The notes under the pieces are model-generated. The model worked only from the letters and a program-made list of their open reading frames with translations, was not told the origin of the DNA and made no database searches. The translations under genes were made by a program, and so were the position numbers. This document shows positions 36,849 through 51,481 of a DNA stretch of 64,000 bases, one piece after another. The DNA is taken from the NCBI RefSeq assembly GCF_008152325.1, contig NZ_CP042243.1, forward strand, positions 248,001-312,000, given 5' to 3'. The DNA comes from Crassaminicella thermophila. GTDB lineage: Bacteria > Bacillota > Clostridia > Peptostreptococcales > Thermotaleaceae. Each line of letters starts with the position of its first letter. The first letter of the stretch is position 1.

Positions 36849-36881
36849 AAACAGGCGGCCAAGGGGTTGCCTGTTTTTTTT
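36849..36881 (+). terminator. Rho-independent terminator after mmdB
   Basis: The stem AAACAGGC / GCCTGTTT has a 12-nt loop, and the T-run continues. Confidence 0.85.
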
Positions 36882-36932
36882 GCAAAGGTGTGTCTGTTAC
36901 AAACATGATAAGGATTAATGGGGTGTTGATTG

Positions 36933-37922
36933 ATGAAAAGAAAGGTTTTAGAGGCACTTAAGAAAAATAAAGATATTTTTATCTCTGGAGAGGAATTAAG
37001 TCGCAAAATTGGTGTAACAAGAACGGCTGTGTGGAAACATATAAAACAGTTAAAAGAAGAAGGATATGAGATAGAATCTATTTCAAGGAAAGGATATCGT
37101 CTTTTGAAAGAACCTGATACATTAGACCCAAATGCTCTGATAATAGAGATCGGAAGTAATTTTATTGGAAAGCATATATATCACTTTGATTCTGTTGATT
37201 CTACCAATACGATAGCGAAAAAGATGGCAGCAGAGGGTGCTTTTGATGGGACAGTGATTATTGCTGAAGAACAGATAGGAGGAAGAGGGAGACTAGGAAG
37301 AAGTTGGATATCTCCTAAGGGTACAGGGATTTGGATGTCTATTGTATTAAGACCTAATATTGAGCCAACAGAAGCTGCTAAAATTACTCAGATTACAGCA
37401 GCTGCTGTTGCTAATGCTATTAGAAAAGCGACTGGGTGTGAAGTGGGGATAAAATGGCCAAATGATATTATTATTCACAACAAAAAAGTATGTGGCATAC
37501 TTACAGAAATGGGTGCCGAATTAAATTCAGTAAATTACATTATTGTAGGAATCGGAATTAATGTAAATGTAGATATAAAAGAATTTCCAGAAGAAGTAAA
37601 AAAGATTGCAACATCTATTAGAGCTTGTGTTGGGAAAGAGATTTCAAGAAAGGATATTGTTAAGGAAATACTTCTTGAATTTCAAAAACTATATTTAGAC
37701 TTTATAGAAAATAAAAATATTAAAAAAAGCATTGATATTTGTAAAAAATATTCTGTGACTTTAGGAAAACAGGTAAAAATTAAAAACAGAGATAAAGAAA
37801 TAATTGCTGAGGCTATAGATTTAACAGAAGATGGACAATTACTAATAAAAAATGAATCTGGAGAGATGCAAACAGTAATATCTGGAGAGGTATCTGTCAG
37901 AGGGATTACAGATTATGTATAA
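36933..37922 (+). CDS. birA: Bifunctional biotin-protein ligase / biotin repressor
   Basis: ATG 36933 is preferred over the adjacent TTG 36930; the product is 329 aa. An N-terminal winged helix ([20 protein letters not shown]) precedes the ligase domain with the biotinyl-AMP loop [10 protein letters not shown] and the core GIKWPNDI, and a small C-terminal domain. It makes biotinyl-AMP, modifies the decarboxylase carrier, and may repress biotin genes. Its placement after mmdB fits that role. Confidence 0.95.
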   Translation: MKRKVLEALKKNKDIFISGEELSRKIGVTRTAVWKHIKQLKEEGYEIESISRKGYRLLKEPDTLDPNALIIEIGSNFIGKHIYHFDSVDSTNTIAKKMAAEGAFDGTVIIAEEQIGGRGRLGRSWISPKGTGIWMSIVLRPNIEPTEAAKITQITAAAVANAIRKATGCEVGIKWPNDIIIHNKKVCGILTEMGAELNSVNYIIVGIGINVNVDIKEFPEEVKKIATSIRACVGKEISRKDIVKEILLEFQKLYLDFIENKNIKKSIDICKKYSVTLGKQVKIKNRDKEIIAEAIDLTEDGQLLIKNESGEMQTVISGEVSVRGITDYV

Positions 37923-37987
37923 TAGTGCCTTTACTTTTGTATTGCAAAATAAATAAGCAAATGATAACATATAGAAGGAAAATCACT

Positions 37988-38779
37988 ATGGAAAGGTTGA
38001 GCGAAGAAATGTTATTAGCATTTGATGTCGGGAATACAAATATTGTTTTAGGAGCATATGAAGGGGAAGAGTTATTAACTTATTGGAGATTTGCAACAGA
38101 TAAAGCTAAAAGTTCAGACGAATATGGTATGTTGATTAATCAATTGTTCCAGTATGAAGGGTTAAGTCTTAATGATGTAGATGATGTTATTATTTCATCT
38201 GTTGTGCCACCGATTATGTATACACTTCAGCATACAGCGTTAAAATATTGTAATAAAGAAGCTATTGTAATAGGTCCTGGCATCAAAACAGGAATGAATA
38301 TAAAATATGATAATCCAAAACAAGTGGGAGCAGATAGAATTGTAAATGCAGTTGCAGGGTATGAAAAGTATGGGGGACCATTGATAATTGTTGATTTTGG
38401 AACAGCAACAACTTTTTGTGCCATTTCAGAAAAAGGAGATTATTTAGGGGGTACAATTTCACCAGGAATTAAAATATCTAGTGAAGCACTTTTTCAACAC
38501 GCTGCGAAGCTACCAAGAGTAGAACTTGTAAAGCCTGGAAAGGTTATATGTAAAAATACAATAAGCAGTATGCAATCTGGTATGGTTTATGGGTATGTAG
38601 GGCTTGTAGATTATATTGTGCGTAGAATGAAAAAAGAATTAAAAGATCCCAATACAAAGGTAATTGCTACAGGTGGGCTTGCAAGTCTTATTACAAGTGA
38701 ATCTGAAACAATAGATGAGATTGATAAATTACTTACTCTTGAGGGATTAAGAATAATATATGAAAGAAATAGAAAGTAA
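37988..38779 (+). CDS. coaX: Type III pantothenate kinase
   Basis: ATG 37988, 9 nt after AGAAGG, gives 263 aa. Another start at 38009 ([11 protein letters not shown]) would match the usual family N-terminus but lacks a ribosome site. It is an ASKHA-fold kinase with [12 protein letters not shown], the motif [10 protein letters not shown] and [12 protein letters not shown]. It phosphorylates pantothenate in CoA synthesis. Order birA-coaX-dusB is common in clostridia. Confidence 0.94.
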   Translation: MERLSEEMLLAFDVGNTNIVLGAYEGEELLTYWRFATDKAKSSDEYGMLINQLFQYEGLSLNDVDDVIISSVVPPIMYTLQHTALKYCNKEAIVIGPGIKTGMNIKYDNPKQVGADRIVNAVAGYEKYGGPLIIVDFGTATTFCAISEKGDYLGGTISPGIKISSEALFQHAAKLPRVELVKPGKVICKNTISSMQSGMVYGYVGLVDYIVRRMKKELKDPNTKVIATGGLASLITSESETIDEIDKLLTLEGLRIIYERNRK

Positions 38780-38800
38780 TATTATGATAATTTATTTTTG

Positions 38801-38846
38801 TTTTAGGGTCATTTTTTAGAATAGTATCTAAAAATGGCCCTAAAAC
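38801..38846. other. Long stem-loop between coaX and dusB
   Basis: TTTTAGGGTCATTTTTTAGA pairs with TCTAAAAATGGCCCTAAAA around a 6-nt loop with two mismatches. It lacks a good T-run on this strand. It may work as a terminator or as an mRNA stability element. Confidence 0.6.
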
Positions 38847-38878
38847 TATTATAGAGAAATTAGGTAGGTGGTGAAGAT

Positions 38879-39841
38879 ATGATAATCGGAAATGTAAATT
38901 TAGAGAATAATGTGTTTTTAGGGCCAATGGCAGGAGTGACGGATTTAACATTTCGTCTTTTGTGTAAAGAGCAAGGAGTAGGCTTAGTTTATACAGAAAT
39001 GGTTAGTGCAAAAGGATTATACTATAACGATAAAAAAACAGAATTATTACTTCAGATAGATGAAAGAGAGAAACCAGTAGCCTTACAAATATTTGGTTCT
39101 GAACCTGATGTTATGGCAAGGGCTGCTGAAAAACTAAATAATCATGAAAATGCAATACTGGATATAAATATGGGGTGTCCTACGCCTAAAATTGTTAAAA
39201 ATGGAGATGGCTCAGCCCTTATGAAAGATCCAGAATTAGCAGGTAAAATTGTAAAAGCAGTGGTAAATGCAACTGATAAGCCAGTGACAGTAAAAATCAG
39301 AAAAGGATGGGATGATGACCATATTAATGCAGTAGAAATGGCAAAAATTTTAGAAGAAAATGGTGCACAAGCTATTGCAGTACATGGTAGAACGAGAGAA
39401 CAATTCTATACAGGTAAAGCTGATTGGAATATTATTAAAGAGGTTAAGAAGGCTGTAGGTATTCCTGTTATTGGAAATGGTGATATTTTTACTGTAGAAG
39501 ATGCAATAAAGATGAAAGAATTAACCAATTGTGATGCTGTTATGATTGCAAGGGGGGCTCAAGGAAATCCTTGGATATTTAAAAAAGTATCTCATTATAT
39601 GAAAACTGGAGAAGTACTTGCGGATCCTACGGTAGAAGAAAAAATACAAATGGCTTTAAGACATTTATGTATATTAATTGAAAAAAAAGGAGAATATATT
39701 GCGATTCGAGAGATTAGAAAACATATGGGTTGGTATTTAAAGGGGATTAGAAATTCAGCAGCAATTCGAGGCAAAATGAATACTATAGAAAGTAAAGAGG
39801 AAATGGAAAAAATGTTATATGATTTTCTAAGGAATTTATAA
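38879..39841 (+). CDS. dusB: tRNA-dihydrouridine synthase
   Basis: A 320-aa flavoenzyme with the FMN barrel signature [13 protein letters not shown], the catalytic cysteine in [16 protein letters not shown], and [16 protein letters not shown]. It reduces specific uridines in tRNA. The start follows AGGTGG. Confidence 0.95.
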   Translation: MIIGNVNLENNVFLGPMAGVTDLTFRLLCKEQGVGLVYTEMVSAKGLYYNDKKTELLLQIDEREKPVALQIFGSEPDVMARAAEKLNNHENAILDINMGCPTPKIVKNGDGSALMKDPELAGKIVKAVVNATDKPVTVKIRKGWDDDHINAVEMAKILEENGAQAIAVHGRTREQFYTGKADWNIIKEVKKAVGIPVIGNGDIFTVEDAIKMKELTNCDAVMIARGAQGNPWIFKKVSHYMKTGEVLADPTVEEKIQMALRHLCILIEKKGEYIAIREIRKHMGWYLKGIRNSAAIRGKMNTIESKEEMEKMLYDFLRNL

Positions 39842-39874
39842 AGAAAAAGTAATAGGAAATATTGGGTTGATTGC

Positions 39875-39903
39875 TTGACAATAGATACTATGTAGATTAT
39901 AAT
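39875..39903 (+). promoter_or_regulatory. Sigma-A promoter of greA-lysS
   Basis: TTGACA, a 17-nt spacer and TATAAT are both perfect hexamers. The predicted start near 39910 leaves an approximately 180-nt untranslated leader before greA. Confidence 0.85.
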
Positions 39904-39963
39904 ATTTCGCATACAGTAATGAATAAAATAAAAAATTTTGAAAATTTCCTATGTGTTACCAAA

Positions 39964-39985
39964 AAGCACTGTTATAACAGTGCTT
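39964..39985. other. 22-bp perfect palindrome in the greA leader
   Basis: AAGCACTGTTA is followed directly by its reverse complement. It lies inside the predicted transcript of greA. No T-run follows, so it is an operator or an RNA hairpin rather than a terminator. Confidence 0.7.
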
Positions 39986-40093
39986 ATTGTAGTACAATAG
40001 AAATGTTTTCCAGTGTTTTTTTAGAATAAATTTATTCATGGGACATATAATTATTAACAAATCTTTTAAATTACGGAAAAGGAGAGGAAATAA

Positions 40094-40570
40094 ATGAGCG
40101 AGAAGGAGATTATATTAACTCGTGAAGGGTTAAACAAAATAGAAAATGAATTAGAGTATTTAAAAACTGTTAGAAGAAAGGAAGTAGCTGAGAGAATAAA
40201 AGAAGCAATTGCTTTTGGAGATATAAGCGAAAATTCAGAATATGATGAAGCAAAAAATGAACAAGCTCAAGTAGAAGAAAGAATCGCAAAGCTTGAGATG
40301 ACATTAAGAAAAGCAAAAGTAATTGATGAAACTGAAATATCATTAGATGTTGTGAGTATTGGAACAACTGTAAAAGTAAAAGATTTAGACTTTGATGAAA
40401 TTGTAGAATATACCATTGTAGGTTCTGCAGAAGCAGATCCTTATGAATTAAAAATATCTAATGAATCTCCTGTAGGAAGAAGTTTATTAGGAGGAAAAGT
40501 TGGAGATATTGTAGATGTGCAAGTACCAGATGGAATAGCAAAATTAGAAATTTTAGAAATAAAAAGATAA
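40094..40570 (+). CDS. greA: Transcription elongation factor GreA
   Basis: The 158-aa protein has a long N-terminal coiled coil (residues 1-75) with the acidic tip segment [16 protein letters not shown], then the FKBP-like C-terminal domain ([14 protein letters not shown]). GreA inserts into RNA polymerase and stimulates cleavage of backtracked RNA. It precedes lysS by 18 bp, a common clostridial pair. Confidence 0.97.
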   Translation: MSEKEIILTREGLNKIENELEYLKTVRRKEVAERIKEAIAFGDISENSEYDEAKNEQAQVEERIAKLEMTLRKAKVIDETEISLDVVSIGTTVKVKDLDFDEIVEYTIVGSAEADPYELKISNESPVGRSLLGGKVGDIVDVQVPDGIAKLEILEIKR

Positions 40571-40588
40571 CTTGGGGGTGTACAAAAG

Positions 40589-42064
40589 ATGAGTGAAGAA
40601 ATGAATCTTAGTGAAGTATTGCAGGTGAGAAGAGACAAGCTTAAAAAACTTAGAGAAATGGGCAGAGATCCATATAAGATAGAAAAATATGACCAAACCC
40701 ATTTTAGTCAAGATATAAAAGATACTTTTGAAACAATGGAAGGAAATGAAGTATCTATTGCTGGTAGAATAATGGCAAAACGTACAATGGGAAAAGCTGC
40801 TTTTATCGATATACAAGACAAGCAAGGAAGAATTCAATCTTATGTTCGCAAAGATGCTATTGGTGAAGAAGAATATGATGTATTTGTTACATATGATATA
40901 GGAGATATTGTAGGGGTTAAAGGAACCGTCTTTAAAACAAAGCAAGGAGAAATATCTGTAAGAGCAACAGATGTAAAATTACTTTCAAAATCACTAAAGC
41001 CACTACCTGAAAAATGGCATGGATTAAAGGATAAAGAATTAAGATATAGACAAAGATATGTAGACTTAATTGTGAATCCAGATGTAAAGAAAACTTTTAT
41101 AGCTAGAACAAAGGCTATCAAAGCATTAAGAAAATATTTAGATGATCGTGATTTTCTAGAAGTAGAAACGCCAATCCTTGATTCAGTAGCATCCGGTGCT
41201 AATGCAAGACCATTTATTACGCACCATAATACATTAGATATTGATATGTATATGAGAATTGCTACAGAACTACATTTAAAAAGATTGGTTGTAGGTGGTC
41301 TTGATCGTGTATATGAAATTGGAAGATTGTTTAGAAATGAAGGAATGTCTCCAAAGCACAATCCAGAATTTACTACAATCGAATGGTATATGGCTTATGC
41401 AGATTATGAAGTGATGATGAAAATGTGTGAAGAAGTAGTTGCAGAAATGGCAATGGCAGCAGCAGGAACGACAAAAATTACATTCCAAGGAAAAGAAATT
41501 GATTTTACACCTCCATGGAGACGTGTAAGAATGGTAGATATGGTTACTGAAGAAACAGGCATTAATTTTGAAGAAGTAGAAACAGATGAAGAAGCAAGAA
41601 AAATTGCAAAAGAAAAAGGAATCGAAGTAACAAAGGAAACAAGCAAAGGAGAGATTATAAGTTTATTCTTTGAGGAATTCTGTGAAGAAAAATTAATACA
41701 ACCTACATTTGTTACGCATCATCCAGTTGAAATTTCACCATTTGCTAAGAGAGATCCAGAAAATCCAGCGTATACACATAGATTTGAGGCATTTGCAAAT
41801 ACTTGGGAAATTGCAAATGCATTCTCTGAATTAAACGATCCACTAGATCAAAGAGAAAGATTTGAAGATCAATTAAGAAAGAAAGAATTAGGAGATGATG
41901 AAACTGCTATGATGGATGAAGATTTCTTAAATGCTCTTGAAGTAGGTCTTCCTCCGACAGGTGGTATTGGAATTGGTATTGATAGACTTGTAATGCTTCT
42001 TACAAATTCTCCAACTATTAGAGACGTAATTTTCTTCCCAACGATGAAACCACTTGATAAATAA
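40589..42064 (+). CDS. lysS: Lysyl-tRNA synthetase, class II
   Basis: A 491-aa class II synthetase with an N-terminal OB-fold anticodon-binding domain ([18 protein letters not shown]), motif 2 ([20 protein letters not shown]) and motif 3 ([14 protein letters not shown]). It charges tRNA-Lys. The length is standard and it is co-transcribed with greA. Confidence 0.97.
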   Translation: MSEEMNLSEVLQVRRDKLKKLREMGRDPYKIEKYDQTHFSQDIKDTFETMEGNEVSIAGRIMAKRTMGKAAFIDIQDKQGRIQSYVRKDAIGEEEYDVFVTYDIGDIVGVKGTVFKTKQGEISVRATDVKLLSKSLKPLPEKWHGLKDKELRYRQRYVDLIVNPDVKKTFIARTKAIKALRKYLDDRDFLEVETPILDSVASGANARPFITHHNTLDIDMYMRIATELHLKRLVVGGLDRVYEIGRLFRNEGMSPKHNPEFTTIEWYMAYADYEVMMKMCEEVVAEMAMAAAGTTKITFQGKEIDFTPPWRRVRMVDMVTEETGINFEEVETDEEARKIAKEKGIEVTKETSKGEIISLFFEEFCEEKLIQPTFVTHHPVEISPFAKRDPENPAYTHRFEAFANTWEIANAFSELNDPLDQRERFEDQLRKKELGDDETAMMDEDFLNALEVGLPPTGGIGIGIDRLVMLLTNSPTIRDVIFFPTMKPLDK

Positions 42065-42094
42065 AAGCATAGGATTTCCTATGCTTTTATTTTT
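42063..42094 (+). terminator. Rho-independent terminator after lysS
   Basis: A perfect 12-bp stem (AAAAGCATAGGA / TCCTATGCTTTT) with a TT core, followed by a T-rich tract. Confidence 0.88.
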
Positions 42095-42161
42095 AGAGAT
42101 AAGAAATTTTAAGAAGAAAAATAAAAAGAATGTTGAGTTTGCTGGCAAAGTTATATTTATC

Positions 42162-42192
42162 AATGAATTGAAAAATAACGCTCATAAACAAA
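42162..42192 (+). repeat. Solo 31-bp copy of the palindromic element's left end
   Basis: Thirty-one bases are identical to 8044-8074, but the match stops after ATAAACAAA. It lies in the 559-bp gap between lysS and 16S, which otherwise holds the lysS terminator and the rRNA promoters. Confidence 0.9.
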
Positions 42193-42319
42193 AGTCTGAA
42201 AAAAATGTTTTTGTTTAGAAAATTATAACATGAGAATTTTTTTTACAAAAAAACAAAAGAAAATATGAATATTTTCTAAGAAAGTACATATAATGGTTAA
42301 TGTGAGTTTTAAAACATAC

Positions 42320-42348
42320 TTGAATTATAAAACGATTTATGTTATAGT
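42320..42348 (+). promoter_or_regulatory. rrn promoter P1 (sigma-A)
   Basis: TTGAAT, a 17-nt spacer and TATAGT lie about 300 bp upstream of 16S. Confidence 0.7.
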
Positions 42349-42427
42349 AAGTAACGTTGTTGGTCATGTATGTATATTAGAAAATTTATTAATACAACAA
42401 CTGGAAAAACATACCTAAAACAACCAG

Positions 42428-42456
42428 TTGACATGAACTTTTAAATATGATATATT
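42428..42456 (+). promoter_or_regulatory. rrn promoter P2 (sigma-A)
   Basis: TTGACA, a 17-nt spacer and TATATT lie about 165 bp upstream of 16S. Tandem promoters are usual for Firmicute rrn operons. Confidence 0.8.
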
Positions 42457-42489
42457 ATTATATGTCACTTGTTGAAAATAATTTTGATC

Positions 42490-42522
42490 TTTGAAAACTA
42501 CACAGTGTAAGAAATTAAGCCA
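42490..42522 (+). other. 16S processing stem, 5' arm
   Basis: The segment TTTGAAAACTACACAGTGTA and the bases after it pair with 44170-44198 on the far side of 16S, forming the long duplex expected as the RNase III or Mini-III type substrate. Confidence 0.7.
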
Positions 42523-42623
42523 GCAATAATTTTTAACCTCGAAGATTTTAAGCAACGGAAATTGTGAACAATGGTGAGCAATTTCGTTGGCGTCATGAGT
42601 TATTGCGAAGCAATAAACGAATT

Positions 42624-47263
<4,640 letters not shown>

Positions 47264-47353
47264 AATATGCATTGTTCAGTTTTGAGGGTATATAATTACT
47301 TTTAGTAGAAACTCCTAAAAGAAATATAGTTTTAATAATGGTGAGAAAAATTA

Positions 47354-47470
47354 TCTAGTGACAATAGCGAAGGAGTTACACCTGTTCCCATACCGAACAC
47401 AGAAGTTAAGCCCTTCAGCGCTGATGGTACTGAGGCGGAGACGCCTTGGGAGAGTAGGTCGTCGCTAGAT
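47354..47470 (+). rRNA. rrf: 5S ribosomal RNA
   Basis: About 117 nt with the conserved core CCCATACCGAACACAGAAGTTAAG and GAGAGTAGGTCG. The terminal stem extends outward (AATTATCTAG / CTAGATAATT) into a T-run at 47473-47479, so the 5S end stem doubles as the operon terminator. Confidence 0.96.
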
Positions 47471-47688
47471 AATTTTTTTGTTTTAAAAAATATTATGGCA
47501 ATTAAGAAATTTGCTGCAAGTATAAAGTTATATAATATATCATATATTATAAATGGAACATGAAATTTAGTTTTTTCAAAAGTTATCTTGAATGAACGTT
47601 CTTTTGATGTTGGTTATTATATTTATTAAAAGATTATTTTCATAGAATAGATGGATATTGTTTGTGAATGAAAATAAGGGGGAATTTG

Positions 47689-48195
47689 ATGAATATTCAA
47701 GCGCTTTTTAAAAAAGGACTTTCTTTTATGGATTTTGTAAATAAAGATAAAGATACTTATAAAGAAAAAACACTAGAGGTATACAATAATATTGTGGTGG
47801 ATGAAGCTTTAGAAAAAGAGATTAAGAAAGTCAACCAATTAACAAATGTTCTTGTATTTGCAGAAATATGGTGCCCGGATTGTATGATCAATGTACCAGC
47901 ACTTCAAAAGATAGCAGATATAAATCCTAATTTTATAATTTCTATTGTTTCCAGAGAAGGTAATGAAATTTTTATGGATAACTATAAGGTGAATGGGAAA
48001 CCTAAAATACCAACATTTGTGATTATGGATAAGGACTTTTATACATTAGGCGCTTTTATAGAACAACCCCAAGTTTTAAAAGAGATTGAAGCGAAAGGAA
48101 AACAAGTAGAGATTATCGTAGCAAAAAGAAAATATAGAAAAGGTGAGTATGCGATAGAAACAATAAAAGAAGTGTTGAATATAGTAAAAAAATAG
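47689..48195 (+). CDS. Thioredoxin-like protein with WCPDC motif
   Basis: ATG 47689 behind AAGGGGG gives 168 aa; an in-frame ATG at 47668 would place that site inside the gene. A thioredoxin fold is indicated by VLVFAEIWCPDCMINVP (about residues 56-72) and the cis-Pro segment KPKIPTFVIMD. It lacks a signal peptide, so it is cytoplasmic. The thiol pair suggests redox or disulfide reductase activity. The neighbouring ribonucleotide reductase needs thiol reduction, so a link is possible but not shown. The 218 bp between 5S and this gene are AT-rich and show nothing else. Confidence 0.75.
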   Translation: MNIQALFKKGLSFMDFVNKDKDTYKEKTLEVYNNIVVDEALEKEIKKVNQLTNVLVFAEIWCPDCMINVPALQKIADINPNFIISIVSREGNEIFMDNYKVNGKPKIPTFVIMDKDFYTLGAFIEQPQVLKEIEAKGKQVEIIVAKRKYRKGEYAIETIKEVLNIVKK

Positions 48196-48220
48196 ATGGC
48201 AAAGTGCCATCTATTTTTTT
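48191..48220 (+). terminator. Rho-independent terminator after the thioredoxin-like gene
   Basis: An 11-bp stem (AATAGATGGCA / TGCCATCTATT) with an AAG loop, followed by T5. Confidence 0.88.
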
Positions 48221-48247
48221 GACAATGAAACTTTCAGATGCTACAAT
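48219..48247 (+). promoter_or_regulatory. Sigma-A promoter of nrdJ
   Basis: TTGACA, a 17-nt spacer and TACAAT begin in the T-run of the preceding terminator. A second -10-like TGTTATAAT lies nearer the gene at about 48284. Confidence 0.7.
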
Positions 48248-48349
48248 ATATAGTGCATGACCCTATAAGAATATACTAAATAATGTTATAATAGGATAGA
48301 TTATACAATCATTAAATAAAGCATTGAAGAAAGTTGAAAGGGGAATTTT

Positions 48350-50539
48350 ATGATTGAAGTAAGGAAACGAAATGAAAAAACTGTAGATTTTGATGATATG
48401 AAAATAAAGAAAGATTTAGCAAAAGCGTATATAATCTATAGAAACGAGCAAAACAAAAAAAGAAAAATGCTAAAAAGGGTTGAGAATAGATTGTTATCAG
48501 ATGAATTTATTAGTAAATATAAGCATAAGCCTTCTCCTATGAAACAATTAGGGAATTTTGTTTATTATAGAACTTATTCTAGATGGCTTCCTGAAGAAAA
48601 AAGAAGAGAGTATTGGTGGGAGACAGTAAGACGTGCAGTGGAATATAATTGTAGTTTGGTTCCTACAACGAGAGAAGAAGCTGAAAAGTTGTATGATAAT
48701 ATTTACAATTTAAGACAATTTTTATCAGGAAGAACATTCTGGGTAGGAAATACTCCTGTAGCGAAACACTATCCCATGTCAAATTATAATTGTGCATTTT
48801 TAATTATCAATAGTTTTGAAAGCTTTAAAGATTTATTTTACTTATTGATGGTTGGCTCAGGGGTAGGATTAAGAATATTAAAAGATGATATTTCAAGCTT
48901 ACCGAAAGTGAGAACTGATTACGAAATCATACATAAAGATTATACGCCTATACAGAAGAACGAAAGAGAAGATTGTACAAGTTTAGAATTCTTCTATAAT
49001 AATACAGTGAAAATAACAGTCGGAGATAGCAAGGAAGGTTGGACACAAGGATTAGATTTCTTCTTTAAATTGATCTATAGCAATGAATATAGAAATGTAA
49101 AAACAATCATTGTAGACTATGATAATGTAAGACCAAAGGGAGAAAAACTAAAAACTTTTGGAGGTACAGCGAGTGGACATTCAAGTTTAAAAACCATGTT
49201 TGTAAAGATTGATAAAGTCATTAAAAGAAATGCAACAATAGATAATGCAAAGAGAGTAAAATTAAAACCAATTGATTGCTTGGATATAGCAAATATTATT
49301 GGGGAGAATGTTGTTGTAGGAGGAGTAAGACGTACTGCAGAGATGGTATTGCTTGACCCAGAGGATAAAGAATCTATTGAAGCAAAATCAAACCTTTATA
49401 AGCAAATTGATGGGCAATGGATTGTAGATAAGGATATTCTTCATAGGCAAATGAGTAATAACTCAATTTATTATACAAAGAAACCAAGCAGAGAGAAACT
49501 TCATTGGCAAATAGAAAGAATGAGATATTCAGGAGAGCCGGGATGGATAAATGCTGAAGCTGCTTTAAAACGAAGACCAAATATGAATGGTGTAAACCCA
49601 TGTGGAGAAATTTTACTTGATTCAAAAGGACTTTGCAATTTAACAACAGTGAATGTATATGCATTTGTAAAAGAAGATAATACCCTTGATTTAGAAGGAT
49701 TGATAGAAGCACAACGATTATCTGTAAGAGCAGGTTATAGAATGACATGTGTTGAGCTAGAACTGCCATTATGGGATATAGTACAGCAAAGAGATAAATT
49801 GGTAGGATGCTCTTTAACAGGATGGCAAGATATGGTTAATGCTACAGGCATGACAAGAGAAGAACAAGCAAAACTTTTAAGAGTATTGAGAGAAGTGGCT
49901 CATGAAGAAGCAAAAAACTATGCATCTGAAATTGGTGAAAATGAACCATTGCTTGTAACAACTGTAAAACCTGAAGGAACACTAAGTCAATTGCCTACTG
50001 TATCTAGTGGGGTGCATTATTCTCATTCTCCTTATTATATAAGAAGAATTCGCATAAGCTCTGATGACCCACTAGTAAAGGTATGTGAAGAGTTAGAATA
50101 TCCTGTATTCCCAGAGGTAGGGCAAGAATGGGAGACTTGCGTGACAAAAGTAGTAGAATTTCCTGTAAAAGCTCCAAATGGGAAAACAAAATATGATGTT
50201 TCTGCAATAGAGCAGCTTGAAAATTATAAAATGTTTATGAAAAATTATGTAGACCACAATTGTTCTATTACTGTTCATGTAAGAGAGCATGAATGGGAAG
50301 AAGTAGAACAGTGGGTTTGGGATAATTGGGATGATGTAGTTGCTTTATCATTCTTAGCATTAGATGACAATTTTTATAAATTGCTTCCCTATGAAGCAAT
50401 AACAGAAGAAGAATACAATAAACGAGTTGAGGAAATGAAACCTTTTATGGCTTCTTTAATTGGAAAATATGAAAAGGAAGAAGTTGATTTAGATATAGGA
50501 AATGATAGCTGTGAAAATGGAATATGTCCAATAAGATAG
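48350..50539 (+). CDS. nrdJ: Adenosylcobalamin-dependent ribonucleoside-triphosphate reductase (class II, monomeric type)
   Basis: The 729-aa protein matches the Lactobacillus-type monomeric RTPR in length and motifs: NYNCAFLIINSFESFKDLFY, VGSGVGLRI, active-site NPCGEILLDSKGLCNLTTVN, and the C-terminal swinging pair CENGIC (Cys-X4-Cys) that receives electrons from thioredoxin. It makes dNTPs with B12 and needs no oxygen. It depends on the same cofactor as the mutase at 29453. No cobalamin riboswitch is visible upstream. Confidence 0.95.
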   Translation: MIEVRKRNEKTVDFDDMKIKKDLAKAYIIYRNEQNKKRKMLKRVENRLLSDEFISKYKHKPSPMKQLGNFVYYRTYSRWLPEEKRREYWWETVRRAVEYNCSLVPTTREEAEKLYDNIYNLRQFLSGRTFWVGNTPVAKHYPMSNYNCAFLIINSFESFKDLFYLLMVGSGVGLRILKDDISSLPKVRTDYEIIHKDYTPIQKNEREDCTSLEFFYNNTVKITVGDSKEGWTQGLDFFFKLIYSNEYRNVKTIIVDYDNVRPKGEKLKTFGGTASGHSSLKTMFVKIDKVIKRNATIDNAKRVKLKPIDCLDIANIIGENVVVGGVRRTAEMVLLDPEDKESIEAKSNLYKQIDGQWIVDKDILHRQMSNNSIYYTKKPSREKLHWQIERMRYSGEPGWINAEAALKRRPNMNGVNPCGEILLDSKGLCNLTTVNVYAFVKEDNTLDLEGLIEAQRLSVRAGYRMTCVELELPLWDIVQQRDKLVGCSLTGWQDMVNATGMTREEQAKLLRVLREVAHEEAKNYASEIGENEPLLVTTVKPEGTLSQLPTVSSGVHYSHSPYYIRRIRISSDDPLVKVCEELEYPVFPEVGQEWETCVTKVVEFPVKAPNGKTKYDVSAIEQLENYKMFMKNYVDHNCSITVHVREHEWEEVEQWVWDNWDDVVALSFLALDDNFYKLLPYEAITEEEYNKRVEEMKPFMASLIGKYEKEEVDLDIGNDSCENGICPIR

Positions 50540-50540
50540 G

Positions 50541-50567
50541 AGTGTTTTTATTAAACACTTCTTTTTG
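50541..50567 (+). terminator. Terminator after nrdJ
   Basis: A dyad AGTGTTT...AAACACT with a short loop is followed by CTTTTTG. Confidence 0.7.
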
Positions 50568-50662
50568 TTTACTGATACTTTTGAAAAATGATATAATTTA
50601 TTTATAGCTTAATAGTAGGACTTTATAAAAATCATATATATAATGAAAAAGGGGAGAACAAA

Positions 50663-51469
50663 ATGAGTTTTCAATTATCAACATATGAACATTTAACAGG
50701 AGCAACAAAACAAACACCAGCTTATTCATGTGTAGCACAAGGAAATGGATTTTTCTTTGCTAAAAAGGGAGCAATGGTTGCAGATCAAGGAAATTTTAAA
50801 TATGAAAAAATACTATTAGATCCTAATGCAGGTGCTGGATTGGCTAGAGGAATTATGAATAGTGTTACTAGAAGGCTTACAGGTGAAAATATGGAAATTA
50901 TGAAGGTAACAGGTAGTGGTATGTGTATATTAGCTTTTGCAGGAAAGAATGTAACTATTATACCATTACAACCTGGTGAGCAGGTAGGGGTAGAATCAGA
51001 AAATATATTGGCTTTTACAGGGAATTTAAAATATGGTGTTAGATTTATAGGAGCAGGCGTATTATCTCAAAAAGGTTTATTTACTACAAATTTTCAAAAC
51101 AATTCAGGAGAAGTAGGCTACATAGCAGTAATTACAGATGGAAATGCTATTGTACTGCAAACACCTTGTAGAGTAGATCCTGATGCTATAATATGCTGGA
51201 CGGGTCCAGATCCAACATTAAAAGCAGATGTAAATTGGAAAACATTTATTGGACAAACCTCAGGAGAATCTTATATGTTTGAATTTAAACAATCAGGCCA
51301 GACGGTTGTACTTCAGCCTTCGGAGAGAAAAGCAGGGCTTGATATAGGGATTGATAGAGGAGAGGCAGTAGGGACTCAATCAAGTGCTTTTGGAAATTCT
51401 ATGGATAATGTAGAAGATACGATAGGGCAAGTAACAAATACATTAGGAAGATTTTTTAATAACCGATAA
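50663..51469 (+). CDS. AIM24-family protein
   Basis: This 268-aa protein begins MSFQLSTYEHLTGATKQ and is mostly beta-rich, the double-layered TRAP-like fold of the AIM24 family, with a polar C-terminal tail (about residues 225-268). There is no signal peptide or membrane segment. The biochemical function of bacterial AIM24 proteins is unknown; they are often encoded beside TerD-type stress genes, as here (13 bp gap). A TATAAT at 50592 may be its -10 element. Confidence 0.85.
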   Translation: MSFQLSTYEHLTGATKQTPAYSCVAQGNGFFFAKKGAMVADQGNFKYEKILLDPNAGAGLARGIMNSVTRRLTGENMEIMKVTGSGMCILAFAGKNVTIIPLQPGEQVGVESENILAFTGNLKYGVRFIGAGVLSQKGLFTTNFQNNSGEVGYIAVITDGNAIVLQTPCRVDPDAIICWTGPDPTLKADVNWKTFIGQTSGESYMFEFKQSGQTVVLQPSERKAGLDIGIDRGEAVGTQSSAFGNSMDNVEDTIGQVTNTLGRFFNNR

Positions 51470-51481
51470 GGAGGGTTACAA

